Shown: positions 8,801 to 19,025, counted from the first letter of the stretch. The stretch is DNA of 64,000 bases from Stutzerimonas stutzeri (GCF_024448955.1 NZ_JAMOIH010000013.1:81542-145541); one strand, 5' to 3'. Notes: generated by a model from the sequence alone, not told the origin. Program-made: numbers and translations.

Positions 8801-9466
8801 TCATTTGCGTGAAAAATGGGTAACCAGCTTGTCGCCGACGCTCTGCAGCACCTGCACCAGTACCAGCAGCAGGACTACAGTGACGACCATCACATCGGTC
8901 TGGAAGCGCTGGTAGCCGAAGCGGATCGCCAGGTCGCCGAGACCGCCGGCCCCTACCACACCGGCCATCGCGGTATAGGACACGAGGGTGATGGCGGTGA
9001 CGGTGATAGCCGCGATGATGCCCGGCCGCGCCTCCGGCAGCAATGCGCTGAAGATGATCTGTCGCGTGGTGGCACCCATCGCCTGGGTCGCCTCGATGAT
9101 GCCGCGGTCCACCTCGCGCAGGGCGGTTTCTACTAGCCGCGCGAAGAAGGGTGCGGCGCCCACCACCAGCGGCGGGATGGCACCGGCCACGCCCAGCGAG
9201 GTGCCGGTCAGCAGCACGGTGAAGGGAATCATCACGATCAGCAGAATAATGAACGGCAGCGAGCGCAGCACGTTGACCACGAACGACAGCAGGGCATACA
9301 GCGGGCCGTTCTCGAACAGTTGGCGCGGCCCGCTGAGAAACAGCAGCACGCCCAGCGGCAGGCCGAGCAGGATGGTGAACAGCAGCGAGCCGCCGAGCAT
9401 CAGCAGCGTGTCGAGCGTCGCCAGCCAGATTTCGTACCAGTCCACATTCGTGAAAAGAGCATCCAT
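8801..9466 (-). CDS. metI: Methionine ABC transporter permease
   Basis: A 221-residue inner membrane permease with about five hydrophobic segments and the family EAA loop region (VETALREVDRGIIEATQAMGA), which docks on the ATPase. Its ATG overlaps the metN stop (TGATG), so it is coupled to metN. Together with metN and metQ it forms a complete MetNIQ importer. Confidence 0.93.
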   Translation of the reverse strand: MDALFTNVDWYEIWLATLDTLLMLGGSLLFTILLGLPLGVLLFLSGPRQLFENGPLYALLSFVVNVLRSLPFIILLIVMIPFTVLLTGTSLGVAGAIPPLVVGAAPFFARLVETALREVDRGIIEATQAMGATTRQIIFSALLPEARPGIIAAITVTAITLVSYTAMAGVVGAGGLGDLAIRFGYQRFQTDVMVVTVVLLLVLVQVLQSVGDKLVTHFSRK

Positions 9467-10473
9467 CAGCGCAGCACCTCCACGTGAACATCGGCGCTAT
9501 CGAAGCGGGACAGGGCGGCTTGCATGTCGCCGCCGGTGAGTGCCAGCGTCAGCTGGCCGTAGGGGGTGTCCTTGATGCGGTCGATGCGCCCCGAGAGGAT
9601 GCTGAAATCGACCCCCGTCTCGCGCGCCACGGTGCCCAGCAGTGGCTGGTAGGTAGACTCGCCCTGAAAGGTCAGGCGTAGGATGCGGCCTGGCACGTGG
9701 GCGAAGTCGTCGCGCTGCTCACCCTCATCCACCGCCTCGTCTTCCAGCACGAAACGCTGAGTGGTCGCATGCTGCGGATGCAGGAACACATCGGTCACCG
9801 GGCCCTGCTCGACGATCACACCGCCATCCATCACCGCCACGCGGTCGCAGACCCGGCGGATCACATCCATCTCATGGGTGATCAGCACGATAGTAAGGTT
9901 CAGCTCGCGGTTGATCTCCGCCAGCAGCTGTAGCACCTGCGCGGTGGTCTGAGGGTCGAGCGCACTGGTGGCCTCGTCGCAGAGCAGAATGTCCGGTCCG
10001 GTGGCCAGTGCGCGGGCGATGCCGACGCGCTGCTTCTGCCCACCGGACAGCTGCGCGGGGTATTTGCGTGCATGATCCTTTAGGCCGACCCGGTCGAGTA
10101 GGGCGGCTACGCGGCGTTCGATATCGCCTTTCGAGTAAGTGCCGGCCAGGCGCAGCGGCATGGCGACATTGTCGGCCACGGTCTTAGACATCAGCAGATT
10201 GAAGTGCTGGAAGATCATCCCGACGCGCTGGCGGAAGCGGCGCAGGCCGTCGGCGTTCAGTGCGGTGACGTCCTCGCCGTTGACCAAAATGCGCCCGCCG
10301 GAAGGTTCTTCCAGCCGGTTGATCAGACGCAGCAGGGTGCTTTTGCCGGCGCCGGAATGGCCGATCAGGCCGAACACTTCGCCGGCTTCGATTCGGAAGC
10401 TCGTCGGCTGCAGCGCCATCACGTCGCGACTGGCGACGCGATAGGTCTTGTGGACGTCGTGGAATTCGATCAC
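9466..10473 (-). CDS. metN: Methionine ABC transporter ATP-binding protein
   Basis: The 335-residue ATPase starts at a GTG reading [21 protein letters not shown]. It shows Walker [13 protein letters not shown], the signature [15 protein letters not shown], Walker [13 protein letters not shown] and the switch His in [10 protein letters not shown]-terminal NIL regulatory domain (about residues 265-335) is present. In homologues it binds methionine and inhibits transport. An upstream in-frame extension exists, but the GTG gives the usual family length. It is divergent from katE across 266 bases. Confidence 0.94.
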   Translation of the reverse strand: MIEFHDVHKTYRVASRDVMALQPTSFRIEAGEVFGLIGHSGAGKSTLLRLINRLEEPSGGRILVNGEDVTALNADGLRRFRQRVGMIFQHFNLLMSKTVADNVAMPLRLAGTYSKGDIERRVAALLDRVGLKDHARKYPAQLSGGQKQRVGIARALATGPDILLCDEATSALDPQTTAQVLQLLAEINRELNLTIVLITHEMDVIRRVCDRVAVMDGGVIVEQGPVTDVFLHPQHATTQRFVLEDEAVDEGEQRDDFAHVPGRILRLTFQGESTYQPLLGTVARETGVDFSILSGRIDRIKDTPYGQLTLALTGGDMQAALSRFDSADVHVEVLR

Positions 10474-10739
10474 GGGCGAACCTGTAGATAGGGTCGATAC
10501 CGGCAGCATCGGCCGGCAAAAGATCGGCATTCTACCGCATCCGGCGCGCAGGCTCAGCCGCCGGACGGCACGGCTGTCGGCGCCGATCATTGCGACCTCC
10601 TATCGCTATCATGAGAAAAGCAAGTTGGCGCAAGACCGACCTTGTACACGTCGCGGCTGTCAGTTTACCGAGCGCCGTGGAAAAGCCGGGTCAAGCAGAC
10701 GGTCCGCCACGGCTTGCGCAACCCATTGCGAGGCCCTCC

Positions 10740-12875
10740 ATGACCGACATTAATGCCCCACGTAACGAAATAGCCGGCACCGATACGCCGGACCGCGCCA
10801 ACCGCAACGCCAAGCTCGACCAGCTAGAAAGCTTCCGTTCCGATGCCACCGGACAGGCGCTGACCACTAATCAGGGCGTGAAGATTGCTGACAACCAGAA
10901 CACCCTCCGTGCTGGCGACCGTGGCCCCTCGCTGCTCGAAGATTTCATCATGCGCGAGAAGCTCACCCACTTCGACCACGAGCGCATTCCCGAGCGCATC
11001 GTTCACGCGCGCGGCTCGGCGGCCCATGGCGTGTTCGTCAGCTACGGCGACCATAGCTGGCTGACCAAGGCCTCGTTCCTCGCCGCCGAAGGCAAGGAAA
11101 CCCCGGTATTTGCGCGTTTCTCCACGGTGCAGGGTTCGCGCGGCTCCGCGGACACGGTGCGCGATGTGCGCGGTTTTGCCACCAAGTTCTACACCGACGA
11201 AGGCAACTTCGATCTGGTCGGTAACAACATGCCGGTGTTCTTCATTCAGGACGCGATCAAATTCCCGGACTTTGTGCATGCGGTCAAACCCGAGCCACAC
11301 AACGAAATCCCGCAGGCGCAATCGGCCCATGACACCTTCTGGGATTTCGTCTCGTTGACGCCGGAATCGGCGCATATGGTGCTCTGGACTATGTCCGACC
11401 GCGCCATTCCGCGTAGCTACCGGGCGATGGAGGGCTTCGGCGTACACACCTTCCGCCTGATCAATGCCGAGGGCGTCAGCCGCTTCGTCAAGTTCCACTG
11501 GAAGCCGGTGGCCGGTGCCTTCTCGCTGGTCTGGGACGAGACGCTGAAGATCGCCGGCAAAGACCCGGACTTCAACCGCCGCGACATGTGGGAATCCATC
11601 GAAATGGGCGACTACTTCGAATGGGAGCTGGGCGTGCAGGTGGTCGAGGAAGCCGACGAGCACAGCTTCGACTTCGATCTGCTGGACCCGACCAAGATCA
11701 TCCCCGAGGAGCTGGTGCCGGTGCAGAAACTCGGCAAGATGACGCTCAATCGCAACCCGGACAACTTCTTCGCCGAGACCGAGCAGGCGGCGTTCCACAT
11801 CGGGCACATCGTGCCGGGCATCGACTTCACCAACGACCCGCTATTGCAGGGCCGGCTGTTCTCCTACACCGACACTCAGCTGCTGCGCTTGGGCGGCCCG
11901 AACTTCCACGAGATCCCGATCAACCGGCCGCTGTGCCCGCTGCACAACAACCAGCGCGATGCGTTCCATCGACAAGCCATCCACAAGGGTCGCGCCAACT
12001 ACGAGCCCAACTCCATTGATGGTGGCTGGCCCAAGGAAACTCCGCCAGCGCCGCAGGGCGGCGGCTTCGAGAGTTATCCGGAGCGCGTCGAAGGGCACAA
12101 GATTCGCAATCGTAGCGCGTCGTTCGGCGACCATTTCTCACAGGCCACGCTGTTCTGGAACAGCATGAGCGAGCCGGAGAAGGAGCACATCATCGGCGCC
12201 TACACCTTCGAGCTGGGCAAGGTGGAGCGGGTGTTCATCCGCGAGCGGCAGGTCAATGAGATTCTTGCCAATATCGACCTGGAACTGGCCCGCCGCGTGG
12301 CGGAAAACCTCGGTCTGCCGGCACCGAGCGCACCCAGCGTAGCGACGAAGGAACCGGCGACGCCGAGTTCGCCAGCGCTGAGCCTGATGAACCATGCGCC
12401 GGGCAACATCAAGTCGCGCAAGGTGGCGATCCTCGTGGCCAACGGTGTGGACGGCGCGGCCATCGACGCGTTCAAGGCCAAACTCGCCGAAGAGGGCGCC
12501 TTCGCCAAACTGATCGGCCCGTCGCCGGCACCGGTAAAGACCGCTGAAGGGAAGGTGCTAGTGATCGATGCGGCCATGGACGGCATGCCGTCTGTGATGT
12601 TCGACGCCGTGTTCGTACCCGGCGGGGCGGACGCGGCAGCGGCCATGGCACAGTCCGGCGAGGCCAGGCACTACCTGCTCGAAGCCTACAAGCACTTGAA
12701 GCCCGTGGTGGTGCTCGGCGCGGCGCGTCCGTTGCTGGCGTCGCTGAACCTTGTGCCCGACGCCGGTCTGCTGGAAGGCGATGACGTGGCCGCGGTGTTC
12801 GGCGCCTTCGTCCAGGCCCTCGGGCAGCACCGCGTCTGGGCACGCGAGGCGGCGGCCAAGGCGGTGCCGGCCTGA
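10740..12875 (+). CDS. katE: Large-subunit monofunctional catalase (HPII type)
   Basis: This heme catalase dismutates hydrogen peroxide. The 711-residue protein is of the large-subunit class. The core has [10 protein letters not shown] with the distal His, [11 protein letters not shown] with the distal Asn, and [14 protein letters not shown] with the heme-ligand Tyr. From about residue 560 follows the extra flavodoxin/DJ-1-like domain ([21 protein letters not shown]) of HPII enzymes. The ATG at 10740 gives the expected N-terminus; an in-frame ATG 50 codons upstream precedes sequence unlike catalase. It is monocistronic and divergent from metN. Confidence 0.95.
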   Translation: MTDINAPRNEIAGTDTPDRANRNAKLDQLESFRSDATGQALTTNQGVKIADNQNTLRAGDRGPSLLEDFIMREKLTHFDHERIPERIVHARGSAAHGVFVSYGDHSWLTKASFLAAEGKETPVFARFSTVQGSRGSADTVRDVRGFATKFYTDEGNFDLVGNNMPVFFIQDAIKFPDFVHAVKPEPHNEIPQAQSAHDTFWDFVSLTPESAHMVLWTMSDRAIPRSYRAMEGFGVHTFRLINAEGVSRFVKFHWKPVAGAFSLVWDETLKIAGKDPDFNRRDMWESIEMGDYFEWELGVQVVEEADEHSFDFDLLDPTKIIPEELVPVQKLGKMTLNRNPDNFFAETEQAAFHIGHIVPGIDFTNDPLLQGRLFSYTDTQLLRLGGPNFHEIPINRPLCPLHNNQRDAFHRQAIHKGRANYEPNSIDGGWPKETPPAPQGGGFESYPERVEGHKIRNRSASFGDHFSQATLFWNSMSEPEKEHIIGAYTFELGKVERVFIRERQVNEILANIDLELARRVAENLGLPAPSAPSVATKEPATPSSPALSLMNHAPGNIKSRKVAILVANGVDGAAIDAFKAKLAEEGAFAKLIGPSPAPVKTAEGKVLVIDAAMDGMPSVMFDAVFVPGGADAAAAMAQSGEARHYLLEAYKHLKPVVVLGAARPLLASLNLVPDAGLLEGDDVAAVFGAFVQALGQHRVWAREAAAKAVPA

Positions 12876-12952
12876 CCTAGGCCGGAAACCTTCGCATGGA
12901 GGCGCCATGGGCTAAGAGCTGAGGCCTTAAGCAGCTCGTCGGGCTTGCCTGT

Positions 12953-13017
12953 GTTCGCGAGCAAGCTCGCTCCTACGGATTAGAAGTTCCAATGTAGGAG
13001 CGAGCTTGCTCGCGAAC
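12953..13017. repeat. Inverted pair of Pseudomonas REP elements
   Basis: Two perfect 24-base inverted copies of GTAGGAGCGAGCTTGCTCGCGAAC lie at 12953-12976 (reverse) and 12994-13017 (forward), separated by 17 bases. Each copy has an internal palindrome (GAGCGAGCTTGCTC). This is the classic intergenic REP/BIME form of Pseudomonas, here between convergent katE and the ygjP-like gene. A third copy is at 62178-62201. Confidence 0.85.
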
Positions 13018-13062
13018 AAACGCCATTGCGGAGGAAGAAAACGATAGCTGCAAAGCGTAGCT

Positions 13063-13566
13063 TTAGTAATTTTTGTCCTGCAGCTCGCGCCAATGCAGGA
13101 ACAGGCGCAGGTCGAACTCGATCTGGCCGTAACCGGGCAGCATGTGTTCGCAGAGCTTGTAGAACGCGCGGTTGTGCTCGCTCTCACGCAGATGCGCCAG
13201 TTCGTGGACGACAATCATCTGCAGAAATTCCGGCGCCGCGTCCCGAAACAGCGCGGCGACGCGAATTTCCTTCTTCGCTTTCAGCTTGCCGCCCTGCACG
13301 CGTGACACCGCGGTATGCAGGCCGAGGGCGCGGTGGGTGAGGTTGAGGCGGTTGTCGTAGAGCACCTTGTCGATCGGCGGCGCGCTTTTCAGGTGATCCT
13401 GCTTCAGGCGCTGCACATAGCCGTACAACGCCTTGTCGCTCTGGTGCTCATGGCGGCCGGGATAGCGGCGCTGTAGATAGTCGCCCAGACGCTGTTCGGC
13501 GATCAGCTGGCGGACCTGCTCCAGTAGCGGCTCAGGATAGCCACGCAGATATTTCAGATCAGTTAT
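13063..13566 (-). CDS. YgjP-like zinc metallopeptidase domain protein, probable ATA start
   Basis: The protein carries the zinc motif HELAHLRESEHNRAF of the YgjP/DUF45 (SprT/WLM-like) metallopeptidases, with a third acidic or His ligand downstream. No ATG, GTG or TTG exists at the expected N-terminus; the first such codon is a TTG at 13428 (120 codons). Protein-like sequence in the same frame continues to an ATA at 13564-13566, giving a total of 167 residues, the length of E. coli YgjP. The ATA lies six bases after the znuB stop, so coupled re-initiation at a rare start is plausible. The function of the family is poorly known. Confidence 0.75.
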   Translation of the reverse strand: MTDLKYLRGYPEPLLEQVRQLIAEQRLGDYLQRRYPGRHEHQSDKALYGYVQRLKQDHLKSAPPIDKVLYDNRLNLTHRALGLHTAVSRVQGGKLKAKKEIRVAALFRDAAPEFLQMIVVHELAHLRESEHNRAFYKLCEHMLPGYGQIEFDLRLFLHWRELQDKNY

Positions 13567-13572
13567 GGCCGT

Positions 13573-14358
13573 TCAATTGCGCTTGCGCCAGACGAAGCTG
13601 AGTAGGAAAAGCGCCGCCGCGCTTACCACGATGGACGGCCCGGCCGGTGTGTCTTCGAACCAGGACAGCGCCAGCCCCAGACACACCGCGACGATGCCCA
13701 ACAGGCTCGCACCGAAGGCCATCTGCTCCGGCGTACGGGCGTGGCGCTGGGCCGCGGCGGCCGGAATGATCAGCAGCGAGGTGATTAGCAGCACGCCGAC
13801 GATCTTCATCGCCACGGCGATCACCATGGCGATCAACAGCATCAGTGCCAGGCGGATGGCCGCGACGGGCAGCCCTTCCACCTTCGCCAGTTCCTCATGC
13901 ACAGTCACCGCCAACAGCGGACGCCACAGTGGAATCAGTACCAGCAGCACCAGCGCACTGCCACCGGCGATCCAGGCCAGGTCGGTCGGGCCGACGGCCA
14001 GCAGGTCACCAAACAGGTAACCCATCAGATCGATGCGCACGTCCTGCATGAAACTCAGCGAGACCAGTCCGAGCGACAGCGTGCTGTGCGCAAGGATGCC
14101 CAGCAGCGTGTCGGAAGCCAACGGCTGACGCTGTTGTAGCGTTACCAGCAGCACGGCCAGCAGTACGCAGCAGACGACGACCGCGAGGGTCAGGTTGACC
14201 TCCAGAATCAGCCCCAGCGCCACGCCGAGCAGCGCGGAATGGGACAGCGTATCGCCGAAATAGGCCATGCGACGCCAGACCACGAAAGATCCGAGCGGGC
14301 CGGCGACCAGTGCCAGGGCGAGGCCGGCGAGCAGAGCGTTGAGGAGAAAGTCAGGCAT
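13573..14358 (-). CDS. znuB: Zinc ABC transporter permease
   Basis: A 261-residue ABC-3 family permease with about eight hydrophobic segments, opening with PDFLLNALLAGLALALVAGPLGSF and carrying the conserved RRMAYFGDTLSHSALLG loop. It forms the membrane channel of the high-affinity ZnuABC zinc importer. It is the third gene of a zur-znuC-znuB operon, nine bases downstream of znuC, and precedes the ygjP-like gene. Confidence 0.94.
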   Translation of the reverse strand: MPDFLLNALLAGLALALVAGPLGSFVVWRRMAYFGDTLSHSALLGVALGLILEVNLTLAVVVCCVLLAVLLVTLQQRQPLASDTLLGILAHSTLSLGLVSLSFMQDVRIDLMGYLFGDLLAVGPTDLAWIAGGSALVLLVLIPLWRPLLAVTVHEELAKVEGLPVAAIRLALMLLIAMVIAVAMKIVGVLLITSLLIIPAAAAQRHARTPEQMAFGASLLGIVAVCLGLALSWFEDTPAGPSIVVSAAALFLLSFVWRKRN

Positions 14359-14367
14359 CGTTTGGTA

Positions 14368-15138
14368 TCAGTGCTTGCAGTTCGGGCCGTGAACGTGGGG
14401 TTTACCGGTGATCACGCTGCCATGCAGGTCGTGGCTGTGATCGTGCTGGTGGTGATAGATCGCCAGGCTGCGCGCGTCCTGGCCGAACAGCTCGATGAAG
14501 GCTGGGTCCGTGCTGACCTGTTCCGGATGCCCGGAGCAGCACACGTGGCGGTTCAGGCAGACCACTTGGTCGGTGGCGCTCATCACCAGATGCAGGTCAT
14601 GCGAGACCATCAGCACACCGCAACCGTAACGCTCGCGTAGCCGGCCGATGAGTCGATAGAGCTCGGCCTGCCCGGCGACATCGACGCCCTGCACCGGCTC
14701 GTCGAGCACCAGCAACTCCGGTTCGCGCAGCAGCGCGCGGGCCAGCAGTACCCGTTGCATTTCACCGCCCGAAACCGATTGCAGCGGGCTATCGATCACC
14801 TGTTCGGCACCCACTTCGCTCAGTGCGCGAAGGGCCGCGGTGCGATCCACGCCCGGGACCAGACGCAGGAACCGTAGCACCGAGAGCGGCAGTGTTGCGT
14901 CGACGTGGAGCTTCTGCGGCATATAGCCGACGCGTAGCTTCGGCTTGCGCCAGACGCTGCCGCTGTCCGGTTTCAACAACCCCAGTACCGCGCGCACCAG
15001 CGTGGTCTTGCCGGCACCGTTGGGGCCGATCAGCGTGACGATCTCGCCGCGCTGCACCTGCAGCTGCGCGCCTTCGAGCACCGCCTGCTTGGCGAAGCGG
15101 ACATGAATGTCATCCAGACGGATCAGCGCCTCGCTCAT
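14368..15138 (-). CDS. znuC: Zinc ABC transporter ATP-binding protein
   Basis: A 256-residue ATPase starting [20 protein letters not shown]. It has Walker [14 protein letters not shown], signature [16 protein letters not shown], Walker [13 protein letters not shown] and VLMVSHDLH. The C-terminus is rich in His ([12 protein letters not shown]...HVHGPNCKH), as in ZnuC proteins, and may bind zinc. Its ATG overlaps the zur stop by four bases. A longer upstream frame runs within zur and is not used. Confidence 0.95.
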   Translation of the reverse strand: MSEALIRLDDIHVRFAKQAVLEGAQLQVQRGEIVTLIGPNGAGKTTLVRAVLGLLKPDSGSVWRKPKLRVGYMPQKLHVDATLPLSVLRFLRLVPGVDRTAALRALSEVGAEQVIDSPLQSVSGGEMQRVLLARALLREPELLVLDEPVQGVDVAGQAELYRLIGRLRERYGCGVLMVSHDLHLVMSATDQVVCLNRHVCCSGHPEQVSTDPAFIELFGQDARSLAIYHHQHDHSHDLHGSVITGKPHVHGPNCKH

Positions 15139-15620
15139 GCCGCACTCCGGCAGGTCGCGCAAAGACCGACCACTTCTACGGTCTGGCCTTCGACCTGGAA
15201 ATTCACGCTGTGCGCAGCCTGATTGATGGCTTCGCTGACGATCGATTGCTCGAGCTCGATCGCAGTGTGGCAGTTGCGGCAAATCAGGAATTGTCCCTGG
15301 TGTGGATGTTCGGGGTGGTTACAGCCAATAAAGGCGTTGAGCGATGCGATACGGTGCACCAGACCGTTTTCCAGCAGAAAGTCCAGTGCGCGGTAGACGG
15401 TCGGCGGCGCGGCGCGGCGGCCGTCCTGTTCGGTCAGCGCGCCGAGAATGTCGTAGGCACCGAGCGGCTTGTGGCTTTGCCAGACCAATTCCAGCACACG
15501 CTTGCGCAGCGCCGTCAGACGCACGCCAGCGCGCGCGCAAAGTGCATCGGCTTCGGCCAGTGCGCTACTCACGCAGTGATCGTGATCATGGGGAGTGCAG
15601 GCCAGCGGGATATTAGACAT
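15135..15620 (-). CDS. zur: Zinc uptake regulator, Fur family
   Basis: A 161-residue Fur-family repressor. The winged helix includes [28 protein letters not shown] and [20 protein letters not shown]. The metal sites include CRNCH and the C-terminal CATC pair (structural zinc). The His-rich N-terminus (CTPHDHDHC) also suits Zur. It shares an operon with znuC and znuB and is divergent from znuA, with a candidate Zur box between them, so it probably represses both sides, including itself. Confidence 0.93.
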   Translation of the reverse strand: MSNIPLACTPHDHDHCVSSALAEADALCARAGVRLTALRKRVLELVWQSHKPLGAYDILGALTEQDGRRAAPPTVYRALDFLLENGLVHRIASLNAFIGCNHPEHPHQGQFLICRNCHTAIELEQSIVSEAINQAAHSVNFQVEGQTVEVVGLCATCRSAA

Positions 15621-15645
15621 GGGCGAAGACGAGGCTTTGGAGAGA

Positions 15646-15660
15646 CGTTATTATGTTACC
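15646..15660. promoter_or_regulatory. Candidate Zur box between zur and znuA
   Basis: CGTTATTATGTTACC matches about 10 of 15 positions of the enterobacterial Zur core TGTTATAATATAACA. It lies midway in the 66-base gap, about 26 bases from each start codon, where one site could control both divergent transcripts. The match is imperfect, so this is a position-supported inference. Confidence 0.5.
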
Positions 15661-15686
15661 CCTTTCGAGCCAGCCGAGTGTTGCCC

Positions 15687-16661
15687 GTGTCTCGCCTTTT
15701 TTTGCTGCCTTTACTTGTAACTCTCATCTTTATCGGTAGTGCGCCAGCTCGCGCCGAGGTGGCTCTAGTCACCAGCATCAAGCCTCTGCAGCTGATCGCT
15801 GCGGCCGTTCAGGAAGGCGTGGGCGAACCGCAGGTGCTGCTCCCGGCGGGAGCCTCCGCTCACCATTACGCGTTGCGGCCATCCGACGTACGGCAGATTC
15901 GCAATGCCGATCTGTTTTACTGGATTGGCCCGGATATGGAAGCGTTCTTGGAACCGGTGCTGAAAGGTCGCGAAGGACCGAGCGTCGCCGCACAGGCGCT
16001 GCCGGGGCTGACATTGCGTCATTTCGGTGATGAGCATGTCGAGTCCCATCATGGACATGACGAGCATACGCACGAAGCCGATGATCACGATGCACATGAA
16101 GCTCACGCGGCTGACGGCCACCATGATCATGCGCACCGTCCCGGCAGTCTCGATGCGCACCTCTGGCTGTTGCCAGCCAACGCCTTGGTCATCGCCGCGA
16201 ACATGGCCGACAAGTTGGCGACCGTCGACCCAGCCAACGCAGCGCGTTATCAGGCGAATCTCGACGCATTCCGGCAGCGTTTGGACGCGCTCGATCAGCG
16301 CCTGACGAAGCGGCTAAGCGACACCAGCCCAAAGCCCTTCTTTGTCTTTCATGAAGCCTACGACTATTTCGAGGCGGCCTATGGTCTCGCGCATGCCGGT
16401 GTGTTCGCCGCTGGCGAGGCCCAGCCGGGCGCGCGTCACGTCGCCGAGATGCGTCAACGCCTGGAGCAGGCCGGCCCCAGCTGCGTATTTTATGAGCCGC
16501 CGATCCGTCCGCGTCTGGCCGACAGTCTGATCCGTGATTTACCGGTACAGGTGGCCGAGCTGGACGCCATGGGTCAGGGCATCGAAGCCACTGCCGGCGG
16601 CTATGAGCGTCTGATCGAAAATCTTGGGATGTCGCTTGCTGCGTGTCTGGAGTCGCTCTAA
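15687..16661 (+). CDS. znuA: Zinc ABC transporter substrate-binding protein
   Basis: A 324-residue periplasmic cluster A-I binding protein. The signal peptide (RLFLLPLLVTLIFIGSAPARA) is followed by ASAHHYALRPSDV with a zinc-ligand His, then a loop of about 45 residues very rich in His, Asp and Glu (about residues 112-160), the ZnuA zinc-gathering loop. SLDAHLWL and VFHEAYDYFE supply the other ligands. The start is either GTG at 15687 or GTG at 15678; both give a working signal peptide. It is divergent from zur. Confidence 0.93.
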   Translation: MSRLFLLPLLVTLIFIGSAPARAEVALVTSIKPLQLIAAAVQEGVGEPQVLLPAGASAHHYALRPSDVRQIRNADLFYWIGPDMEAFLEPVLKGREGPSVAAQALPGLTLRHFGDEHVESHHGHDEHTHEADDHDAHEAHAADGHHDHAHRPGSLDAHLWLLPANALVIAANMADKLATVDPANAARYQANLDAFRQRLDALDQRLTKRLSDTSPKPFFVFHEAYDYFEAAYGLAHAGVFAAGEAQPGARHVAEMRQRLEQAGPSCVFYEPPIRPRLADSLIRDLPVQVAELDAMGQGIEATAGGYERLIENLGMSLAACLESL

Positions 16662-16695
16662 CGCGCCGTTGTGATATGCCGCTGCGCTCGTCTCA

Positions 16696-16718
16696 GCGGA
16701 TCGGTGCCGCCGATCCGC
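16696..16718. terminator. Hairpin after znuA
   Basis: GCGGATCGG and CCGATCCGC form a perfect 9-bp stem with a five-base loop, 34 bases after the znuA stop. It lacks a U-tract, so it could be a weak terminator or part of the nrdJa leader. I see no cobalamin riboswitch or clear NrdR box pair in the leader up to 16825. Confidence 0.4.
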
Positions 16719-16825
16719 AACCAGATTAGCTGTCGGCCGAATTGACCGGGGTCAGGTGCTCTTTCCGTCTACCTGGCATAAGCTTCGTGCTTCGTTTTTA
16801 CCTTCGGCACGAGGATATGCAGCGC

Positions 16826-18976
16826 ATGGCGAAGACCGACGGGCCGATTACGGCAGACAGTAAAACCACCGCCGGAATCGCCCTGCAGGCGGCTTCCGAG
16901 GATATCTGGGCGCAGAAATACCGCCTTACAAACAAGGACGGCACGCCTGTCGACGACAGCGTCGACGCCACCTGGCAGCGGGTCGCCCGTGCCTTGGCGG
17001 ACGTCGAGCAGGAGGACAAGCGCGAGCAGTGGTACGAGCGCTTCCTCTGGGCGCTGCGCAACGGCGCCATCCCGGCCGGGCGGATCATTTCCAACGCTGG
17101 CGCGCAGGATTACAAGCCGGCCACCTCGACCATCAACTGCACCGTTTCCGGCACCATCGACGATTCGATGGACGAGATTCTCGGCAAGGTCCATGAGGCC
17201 GGACTGACTCTCAAGGCTGGGTGCGGCATCGGCTATGAATTCAGTACCTTGCGCCCGCGCGGCTCCTTCGTTTCGGGAGCTGGCGCGCATACCAGCGGGC
17301 CGCTGTCGTTCATGGATATCTTCGACAAGATGTGCTTCACCGTCAGCTCCGCCGGTGGGCGTCGCGGCGCGCAAATGGGCACCTTCGATGTCGGCCATCC
17401 GGATGTGCGCGAATTTATCCGCGCCAAGCGTGAAGACGGCCGTCTGCGCCAGTTTAACCTCAGCCTCCTGATCACCGACGAATTCATGCACGCGGTGGAA
17501 AACGATGCCGAATGGCCGCTGATTTTCCCGCTGCACCTGAAGGAAAAGGCCGAGCTCGACCTTGATGACTCGGAGCAGGTGCTCTGGCGCGAGTGGCCGA
17601 GCCATGACGGCTATATCGTCCGCGACGATGGTCTGGTCGCCTGCAAGATCTACGGCCGGGTCAAGGCGCGGCACCTGTGGGACATGATCATGGTCTCCAC
17701 CTACGACTACGCCGAGCCGGGCTTCATTCTCATCGACCGGGTCAACCAGTTGAACAACAACTGGTGGTGCGAAGCGATCCGCGCGACCAATCCTTGCGGT
17801 GAGCAACCTCTGCCACCCTATGGCTCTTGCCTGCTGGGCTCGATCAACCTGACGAACTTCGTGATCGATCCCTTCGGTGCCGAGGCCCGCTTCGACTGGG
17901 ACAAGTATCGCGAGGTAGTGCGGCTGTTCACTCGCATGCTCGACAACGTGGTGGAAATCAACGGATTGCCGCTACCGCAGCAGCGGCATGAGATCGAGCA
18001 GAAGCGCCGTCACGGTATGGGCTTCCTCGGCCTCGGCTCGACCCTGACGCTGCTCAAGCTGCGTTACGGCAGCCCGGAAGCCTGCGTATTCACCGAAGAA
18101 GTCGCGCGCGAGATGGCGCTGGTCGGCTGGGAAGTGGCGCTCGAACTGTCGAAGGAAAAGGGGCCGGCGCCCCTGCTGGCCCAAACCTTCGAAGTCACCG
18201 CCGAGATGCTGCGCAAGCGCCCAGAGATGAAGAAGCACGGTTACAAGGTCGGCGACCAGGTGCCGGGTCGCGTGCTTCACGCCAAGTATTCGCGCTACAT
18301 GCAGAAGATCGCCGAGTACGCGCCGGAACTGATCGAGGCGCTGGCCGAACAGGGTGCGCGCTTTACTCACCACAGCTCCATCGCACCCACCGGGACCATC
18401 AGCCTGAGCCTGGCTAACAACGCCTCCAACGGCATCGAGCCGAGCTTCGCCCATCATTACTCGCGCAACCTGATCCGAGCCGGGCGCAAGGCCAAAGAAA
18501 AGATCGAGGTGTTCAGCTACGAACTGCTGGCTTACCGCACGCTGATCAACGAGCGCGCCAAGCCGGGTTCCGACGCGCCGGGCGAGAAGCTGCCCGACTA
18601 CTTCATCACCGCCGACGACATCACCCCGACCCAGCACGTCGATATCCAGGCCGCGGCGCAGAAATGGGTCGACTCGTCGATCTCCAAAACTGCCAACGTC
18701 CCCACCGATTACCCGTTCGAGGCGTTCAAGGACATCTACCGTTACGCCTGGCGCCAGGGCCTCAAGGGTTGCACCACCTTCCGCTTCAACCCGGCGGCGT
18801 TTCAGGGCGTGCTGGTCAAGGAAGCCGACCTGGAGAAAACCCTGTACCGCTTCATTCTCGAAGACGGCAGCGTGGTCGAGTTGAAAGGAAATGAAGAGGT
18901 CGAATACGACGGCGAGGTCAATTCCGCCGCCAACCTGTTCGATGCCCTCAAAGAAGGCTATTACGGCAAGTATTGA
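16826..18976 (+). CDS. nrdJa: Adenosylcobalamin-dependent ribonucleotide reductase, catalytic part
   Basis: This class II reductase makes deoxynucleotides with or without oxygen. The 716-residue protein shows TSTINCTVSGT with one redox Cys, GCGIGYEFSTLRPRGSFV, the radical-Cys region ATNPCGEQPLPPYGSCLLGSINL and the phosphate loop HHSSIAPTGTISLSLANN. The ATG at 16826 is spaced about 10 bases from GAGGA; the ATG at 16817 is too close to it. The C-terminal part is a separate gene (nrdJb), the split arrangement known from P. aeruginosa. Confidence 0.93.
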   Translation: MAKTDGPITADSKTTAGIALQAASEDIWAQKYRLTNKDGTPVDDSVDATWQRVARALADVEQEDKREQWYERFLWALRNGAIPAGRIISNAGAQDYKPATSTINCTVSGTIDDSMDEILGKVHEAGLTLKAGCGIGYEFSTLRPRGSFVSGAGAHTSGPLSFMDIFDKMCFTVSSAGGRRGAQMGTFDVGHPDVREFIRAKREDGRLRQFNLSLLITDEFMHAVENDAEWPLIFPLHLKEKAELDLDDSEQVLWREWPSHDGYIVRDDGLVACKIYGRVKARHLWDMIMVSTYDYAEPGFILIDRVNQLNNNWWCEAIRATNPCGEQPLPPYGSCLLGSINLTNFVIDPFGAEARFDWDKYREVVRLFTRMLDNVVEINGLPLPQQRHEIEQKRRHGMGFLGLGSTLTLLKLRYGSPEACVFTEEVAREMALVGWEVALELSKEKGPAPLLAQTFEVTAEMLRKRPEMKKHGYKVGDQVPGRVLHAKYSRYMQKIAEYAPELIEALAEQGARFTHHSSIAPTGTISLSLANNASNGIEPSFAHHYSRNLIRAGRKAKEKIEVFSYELLAYRTLINERAKPGSDAPGEKLPDYFITADDITPTQHVDIQAAAQKWVDSSISKTANVPTDYPFEAFKDIYRYAWRQGLKGCTTFRFNPAAFQGVLVKEADLEKTLYRFILEDGSVVELKGNEEVEYDGEVNSAANLFDALKEGYYGKY

Positions 18977-19025
18977 GCCGCGACCAATAGCCGGGTGGCA
19001 TCGCCGCCCGGATGGAGAACCTGTA

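Noticed and set aside
16662..16825. nrdJa leader considered for a cobalamin riboswitch
   Set aside because: The region is short and I could not find the conserved B12-box pattern; only a simple hairpin is present.
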